Shown one piece after another: positions 59,617-64,000 of a DNA stretch of 64,000 nt (position 1 is the stretch's first letter; each line of letters begins with the position of its first letter). The translations under genes and the position numbers were made by a program. The DNA lies in assembly GCF_030272615.1 (NCBI RefSeq), contig NC_081407.1, positions 100,793,897 through 100,857,896 of the forward strand, given 5' to 3'. The DNA comes from Cryptomeria japonica (Eukaryota; Streptophyta; Pinopsida; Cupressales; Cupressaceae). The notes under the pieces were generated by a model that worked only from the letters and a program-made list of their open reading frames with translations, did not search any database and was not told the DNA's origin.

Positions 59617-60835
59617 TGTAGCATCCTAAAATTGCAACACTTGCAATTTCAACTGCATTTCAGTCTTCACGATGGCGACGCAACACACAACCTGAATGGA
59701 GACCCCGAAACCTGATTATGACACTGAAAACTGCATTTTCTTGCACCCTGCTGTCCTGGGAGGTGGGACCAGAGCACCCAGCGCCCTGGTCCTTCAGGAC
59801 CAGGGCGCCCAGCGCCCTGGTCCCTGGGTCCTATTTTGGGCCCGGTCTCTTTTGGACTTCGGGTCTTTATGTTTGCAAATTGGAAAATTATCTTTCCTGG
59901 TCGGCCTAAGGTCGGGAAAATTAGTCTATCAACCCTAATTGGCAAGTATATAAATGGCATTTTCCTCTTTCATTCGATATGATGGACAAAGCGTGGAAAC
60001 TATACTCAAGCATTCAAGCATTCAAGCATTCTTTCAAGCAATTGATCATTCTAAGTCTCCATTCAATGCTAAGTGTTGCATTCAAGACAAGGATTCAACC
60101 ATTGAAGAGGAGATCACATACTACATGCTACATACAACATACAACAATACAACAAACAACAACATCTATACCTTCGCACATAAGGATACAAACATCCTTA
60201 CAACAAGGTATTAGTACTTGTTTTACATTACATACATTGACATTTACAGCAATTTCTCATTTCTTGGTTAATTCCAAAACCGGGGTTTGACCTAAAGGCA
60301 AACCTCTAATCCCTAACCCCCCAATCGTCTTCGCTTTTCTGTGTGTAGGTTGCAGTTATGCGGCTGAAATTGAAGATCTGGAATCCTTGTGCAGAGACGA
60401 ACAGATCCCCCTTCGTTTTGCGGATTTTTCGGAGGACCGTGGCGCCGGGCGCCATCGTCCCGACAACTTTTGCTCAAATTTGCAGGACAGCGCCGTATCG
60501 ACATCTTACTACTAATTCCAGGTCCACAGCTTCATCCTATATCCCTATCTCAGTTTATAAGCGCATCTTTGTCACTTTCTATGCATTCCTAGCTTAATTC
60601 TTCTATCAACATTCTTTACAAAAGAGGGTCACCTTGCTTTCTTAACCCTTGAAACACATTTAGCATCCAATCTTGCATTGTGTGGGATTGGATCTTGTGG
60701 GTTTCAACCCCTCTTTTGAATGTAAAGTCTCTTCCCTAAGTGAAAACCATCAACCCTAGTGAATCTCCCTTCTCTCTCCTTGGAGTTGGAAGAGGGGAGA
60801 GCAACTAGGGTTCGATCACGATTTTCCGCTTTACA
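59617..60835 (+). mobile_element. Solo Gypsy LTR inside exon 2
   Basis: 1219 bp, TGTAGCATCCTAAAATTGC ... CCGCTTTACA, with exact TSD GTAAT at 59612-59616 and 60836-60840. It is the same family as 15095-16315. TATA box TATATAAAT at 59947-59955. No internal sequence remains, so it is a solo LTR produced by LTR-LTR recombination. Contains a perfect 13-bp-arm hairpin at 59781-59808. Confidence 0.93.
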
Positions 60836-61326
60836 GTAATATTTTTGTTTTTTACTCCATCGTATGATAACCCATTGGCATAAAATTGACTACACCTATC
60901 CCTAAAGCTTCCCCATTTGGTAATTTGTGTGGAAACAACTATGGCACGACTAGCTAATGTTTCTAGGCTAGTGGAGAGGGATTGATGATGGTCAAGTTCA
61001 TAAGTTTTCAATTTAACAATCAGTCTATTGATTTTAGACGTGTTTTGTCCTAAATGATTAATTAATTTCTCCTATGTTTTGGGTGTGCGGTCAAAAGGAG
61101 GAATTGGGGGTTGTTCTTGTGTGTTTTTAGGAGGTGCATTTGGTTGTTCTTGTGAGTTTTCAGGAGGTGCATTTGGTTGTTCTTGTTCTGGATTAGAAGA
61201 ATCTGGTTTTTGAAACAAAAAATGAAAAAACCTAATCAAAATTAATGAAATTAAATTTAAAATATAAAACAAATTGCATAAATGGGAAAGAAAGACAAAA
61301 ATAAACAAAAAATAACCTTGATCCAT

Positions 61327-61455
61327 AACTTGGAGGACAAATCTAGCACCCCGTTCGTGGTTTAGGAGAGGAAATGGAGAAAAAATGAAGTTAAAAATGC
61401 ACTATTCATGGGTAAATGAGACCCAATTTTTTTTTAACAACTTTTTTTACCAGGC
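61327..61455 (-). promoter_or_regulatory. Putative 5' region of the minus-strand gene
   Basis: A short untranslated stretch between the subterminal array and ATG 61326. No clear TATA box. Proximity of the start to the transposon end suggests the promoter lies in or beside the array. Confidence 0.35.
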
Positions 61456-61662
61456 ACCGCGTGCGTAGTTATATTTGGATTATTAGCACGTACGTGCTTA
61501 ATTTCCTATGAGCAGTGCGTATGCGATCATTTTCCTAATCATAGCGCATATGTGCTCATTATCCTAAAAGCAGCATGTACACACTATCTTCTCTAGGCTC
61601 GGGAAGAACAACCTAAGCGTGTATGTGGGAATTTCAAATTTTAAAACCGTGTACGCGCTGCT
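61456..61662. repeat. Right subterminal array, about seven units
   Basis: Units start at 61456, 61485, 61514, 61543 and 61572, exactly 29 bp apart, with cores ACCGCGTGCGTAGT, AGCACGTACGTGCT, AGTGCGTATGCGAT, AGCGCATATGTGCT and AGCATGTACACACT. Two more follow at 61616 and 61646 after a 44-bp step. It ends about 45 bp from the right TIR. Confidence 0.9.
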
Positions 61663-61702
61663 TGTTTTTCCATGTTTTTTTTGGGTGGTGTCCACTTTTC
61701 AA

Positions 61703-61730
61703 ACCACCATCTTTGTGCACATACCCATAT
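61703..61730 (-). repeat. Right terminal inverted repeat
   Basis: Reverse complement starts ATATGGGTATGTGCAC; 27 of 28 positions match the left TIR. Confidence 0.85.
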
Positions 61731-63584
61731 GTTTATCTTCCTCAATAGAAGATAGTCTCCTAGCATCTAACTTATTCTATAAATCTGTCGGTATTTTCTT
61801 TTCAATCTCAAGTAAAGATTTCTTATATATATATATTAGTATAACAAAACTCCTTCTATCTCCTTTTGTTCTTTGTCATCCATGTTGACATAATAATGTT
61901 GTATATTACTCAAAATACCATCCTTTGTAATTTGATCAATTAATTCAACAATAGAAACAAGACTGATCACCTTAATACTTTTGCTAGATTCAAGAGTTGT
62001 ATCTTGATCTAATTTCTTCTTCTTACTGAGGGTGGGAGAAAACCCCTTGACCAGTTTTCTTTTCTTAGTAGGCTTCCTTTCTTCTAAGCTATCGAAGGAT
62101 TGACTTTGGTTTTCTGCAGCTTCCCTTCCTCGGGCTTCTTCCTCTGAATTCTCATATAGATCTTAGGAATCTTCAGAGGTTCTTCCTCAATCTCAGAACC
62201 ATATTCAACAGGGGCAATGAAGGTCTCTAGTTTCTTCCTCTTGATTATACCCTTGTCAGTTCCTGCTTCCAGAGAAGCCTATAGTGCTACAAGAGGAGAT
62301 GTCTCTGCTAGATCAATGATTTGTTTAATCTCAGAGGAAATCTTTTGGACAACCTATCCAACCTTCTTTATATGTCCTTCCCTTTTCTTCTTGCTGAAAC
62401 ATATATGCTCTTTTGATTCCTTCTGCTTTGTAGTTCCAAATATTTTCTCCTTCTCATCAACCGGGACATTTATAAGCATCTTGGCATAAAGGTCCAGGAT
62501 AAGTGCATCAACCTCATAGCCCATTTCTGTAGCCTAGGTTGTTCTAGGTTGCATTGGCTCCATTAAAGTTTCATTCTTTTTTACCATGAAGCATATATCG
62601 GTAGAGTATTTATCAACTATATGCTTAGGAATCTTTTCCCTCTTCTTCATTTCTTTCTGGAATGCTTTGAAATAACACCACATAATGGAGTCTCTGTTTG
62701 GTCCCAAATTCCTTAAGGCATCATTAATTTGTTTTCCCACTAGTATATCAAAGGCCCATAGCCTCTTACTGGATCCCAATATCTCATTCTGAAAGAAAAG
62801 CATTAAACAGATAATGAGATTTCCATACCAAAATGTACCTTTCTTTTCTCCCTTAATCTTTCCCAAATTCAAATCAATTCATCGCACATCCATTAACATA
62901 GATCATATTTCTCATTTTATTTTACCATGTTGTGTGCATAGTAGATACATGAACTAAAAATAGAGTTCAACTGGCTGGATTGACTTACTTTTTATCTGAT
63001 TACCATGCTTGCAAATTAAACATCTTTGTCCCTAATGGTACTAATCCTCAGTGATTGGTTGTTAAAGGTGGCACCAATTAGCTTGTTCACTTCATTGTTG
63101 AAAATATTCCTCTTTCCCGGTGTCTGTCCAACTTGGGGTAAACCAGTGATAGCATGAATCTCATCCTTGGTGATTTTCTAGGGTCGGTCAAGCCACATGA
63201 ACTCACCATGGACTTGGCTCAGCACATATCAAAACATCTCATCCTTAAACTCAAGCGTCTCCAGAATATTGGTGAAACCTTGATCCTTCAGAATTTGAAA
63301 TCTTGGTTTGATCAACCCATCCTTGTTCAACAAAGGGGACATATATACTGACTTAATCTTTGATGATCCCAGATCCTCTAGAGTACAATGAATATAGTCT
63401 CTCACATCTTCCGCATAGAAAACTTTGATTATCCTAGATCCTCTAGACTATAGTGAATATAGGCTCTCACATCGACCTTTGCAATTTGGGGGCATTGCTT
63501 GAATTCTAGATGTGGACAATCCTTAATGTCCACCACAACATGGGTAGCCACATCTGTCAAAGAGGGATAAAATCCAGAAGCCAT
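61731..63584 (-). pseudogene. Non-pol ORF of the non-autonomous element, N-terminal block
   Basis: On minus, ATG at 63584 (MASGFYPSLTDVATHVVVD), then, after a 65-bp tandem duplication that shifts the frame (63358-63487), IKSVYMSPLLNKDGLIKPRF and RPRKITKDEIHAITGLPQVG. The segment at 62534-62872 encodes FDILVGKQINDALRNLG and SIMWCYFKAFQKEMKKREK. A Lys/Arg-rich region follows to the transposon junction. The ITGLP motif recalls mobile-domain-like proteins of plant elements, but I cannot assign a family. Confidence 0.65.
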
Positions 63585-64000
63585 TTTGATTTCAGAAAAG
63601 TAGCTTGAAAACAGAGAAAATATCTCTCAATCTATGCCGATGAAAACCATAGAAAATCTGCTGTGAAAATACTGGAAATTGCTAGAAAATGCTCTTATTC
63701 GCTTTAAACTCGCTCTTCTTTGCTCTGAGTGTTGTGTGATCAAATGAAGCAACTTTTACCTTTTATTCTACTAAAACCTAATTTCTTGTTGACATTAATG
63801 TATGCCGGCATATCATACCAGATACAAAATCCATTATCTGAGCATGGGTTATCCTTCAGACTGACTTCTCCAAGATCTAAAACAATCTTCCAGACCACTA
63901 CTAGGGGTAATGTAGGATGTGTCATTAATTTGCCTCCCCCTAAGGCTAATACTTTAGTTACCAGATGAGTTTCCTATTGGTGCAGAAACATTTTGCTCTG
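63585..64000 (-). other. 5' leader of the non-autonomous element
   Basis: Upstream of ATG 63584 on minus. No PBS or LTR end is visible before the window edge. Confidence 0.45.

Larger units (their letters stand above)
57874..61326 (-). pseudogene. Minus-strand transposon gene, eight exons traced, unknown family
   Basis: Starts at ATG 61326. Exons: 61317-61326, 58942-61202 (with solo LTR 59617-60835), 58763-58825, 58581-58658, 58378-58449, 58205-58267, 58039-58108, 57874-57942. All introns are GT-AG and all phases agree; exon 2 minus LTR and one TSD is 1037 bp, exactly in phase. The N-terminus has 11-residue repeats (EQPNAPPENSQ, EQPNAPPKNTQ), then INHLGQNTSKINRLIVKL and a Trp/Cys-rich central region (NLFWQRWWMVFDDPPC). 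A basic NLS-like RPKKKNSSK is in exon 5. Exons 7 and 8 are duplicates. Seven premature stops: six TAG, one TAA, no frameshift. The 3' end was not found. Confidence 0.72.
39804..61730. mobile_element. DNA transposon with 28-bp TIRs and subterminal 29-bp repeat arrays
   Basis: Terminal inverted repeats at 39804-39831 and 61703-61730 match at 27 of 28 positions (outer bases ATATGGGTAWGTGCAC). Both ends carry arrays of a 29-bp unit with a palindromic AGYGCGTAYGCRCT core. Internally two genes converge (plus ending 55226; minus starting 61326). Later insertions are a 9.95-kb LTR element and a solo LTR. Removing the transposon reconnects the flanking ORF as GAAGATAAAGGTTTAGG. This fits a 3-bp duplication (AAA, one copy now AAC) or a 5-bp ATAAA with slightly unequal ends. 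Layout recalls CACTA elements, but the ends are not CACTA. Confidence 0.75.
37256..64000 (-). mobile_element. Non-autonomous Copia-like LTR element with long non-pol ORF, split by a DNA transposon
   Basis: On minus, the 3' LTR is 37256-38152 and the polypurine tract is just inside it (38153-38166). A long non-pol ORF lies in two blocks, 61731-63584 (N-terminal) and 38593-39803 (C-terminal), separated by the DNA transposon at 39804-61730. No RT, integrase or gag is recognisable, so it would rely on an autonomous partner. Its LTR shares the distal G-tract layout (plus 37275) and a PBS-proximal end like the Copia LTRs at 4236 and 14248. The 5' LTR is beyond the window. Confidence 0.75.

Noticed and set aside
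1-64000. TAG reassigned to glutamine (alternative genetic code)
   Set aside because: Stops also include TGA and TAA, frameshifts are common, and only decaying transposons show the pattern; methylation-driven C-to-T decay explains it better.

Overview
This is a gene-poor, transposon-dense stretch of a large plant nuclear genome. The repeat families suggest a gymnosperm or conifer-like genome, but that is an inference from style and not a species call: Ty1/Copia elements with G/C-tract LTR ends, a Tat-type Ty3/Gypsy element, and elements with LTRs over 3 kb. I see no ordinary host gene, rRNA, CRISPR array or bacterial feature. Nearly everything can be assigned to nested or decayed mobile elements, and the nesting order is readable from target-site duplications (TSDs).

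Layout. 1-about 5180: a minus-strand Copia element running off the left edge (RNase H, RT, integrase, protease, gag, PBS, 5' LTR), with a tRNA-derived SINE at 2481-2754. 5165-6060: a decayed coding block of unknown origin. 6225-6911: AT-rich inverted repeats and a hairpin MITE-like insertion. 7996-14248: a plus-strand Copia element with an exact 5-bp TSD, whose 5' LTR end and PBS were removed by a deletion with 3-bp microhomology. 15095-16315: a Gypsy LTR on minus plus an internal stub. 18703-37131: an approximately 18.4-kb Tat-type Gypsy element (gag, protease, G-patch, RT, RNase H, archaeal-type RNase H, integrase). It has an antisense ORF carrying a plant-mobile-domain-like protein with its own candidate antisense TATA box. 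Its left LTR is also the right LTR of a second truncated copy. 37256-64000: a minus-strand non-autonomous Copia-like element with a long non-pol ORF.

That last element was split by a DNA transposon at 39804-61730. It has 28-bp terminal inverted repeats, and arrays of a 29-bp repeat with a palindromic core lie near both ends (6 units left, about 7 right). Inside are two convergent intron-containing genes. I could trace the minus one through eight exons in constant phase (57874-61326); the plus one is seen only at its 3' end (54287-55226). The two genes are separated by a tandem array of 359-bp units. The transposon was itself hit by a 9.95-kb long-LTR element with no recognisable pol (42926-52875) and by a solo Gypsy LTR (59617-60835) inside exon 2 of the minus gene. 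Without these two insertions it would be about 10.7 kb. I do not recognise either of its proteins.

Cross-cutting patterns. Premature stops across unrelated elements are dominated by TAG, often where the family has glutamine (CAG), which fits decay of methylated CHG sites. The long-LTR element carries 7-9 copies per LTR of a roughly 43-nt hairpin. The Tat element carries the same TAGYGCAT-type short motif in the leaders of both its sense and its antisense transcription units. None of these elements looks intact enough to be autonomous now. All calls are from reading the sequence; no searches were run.
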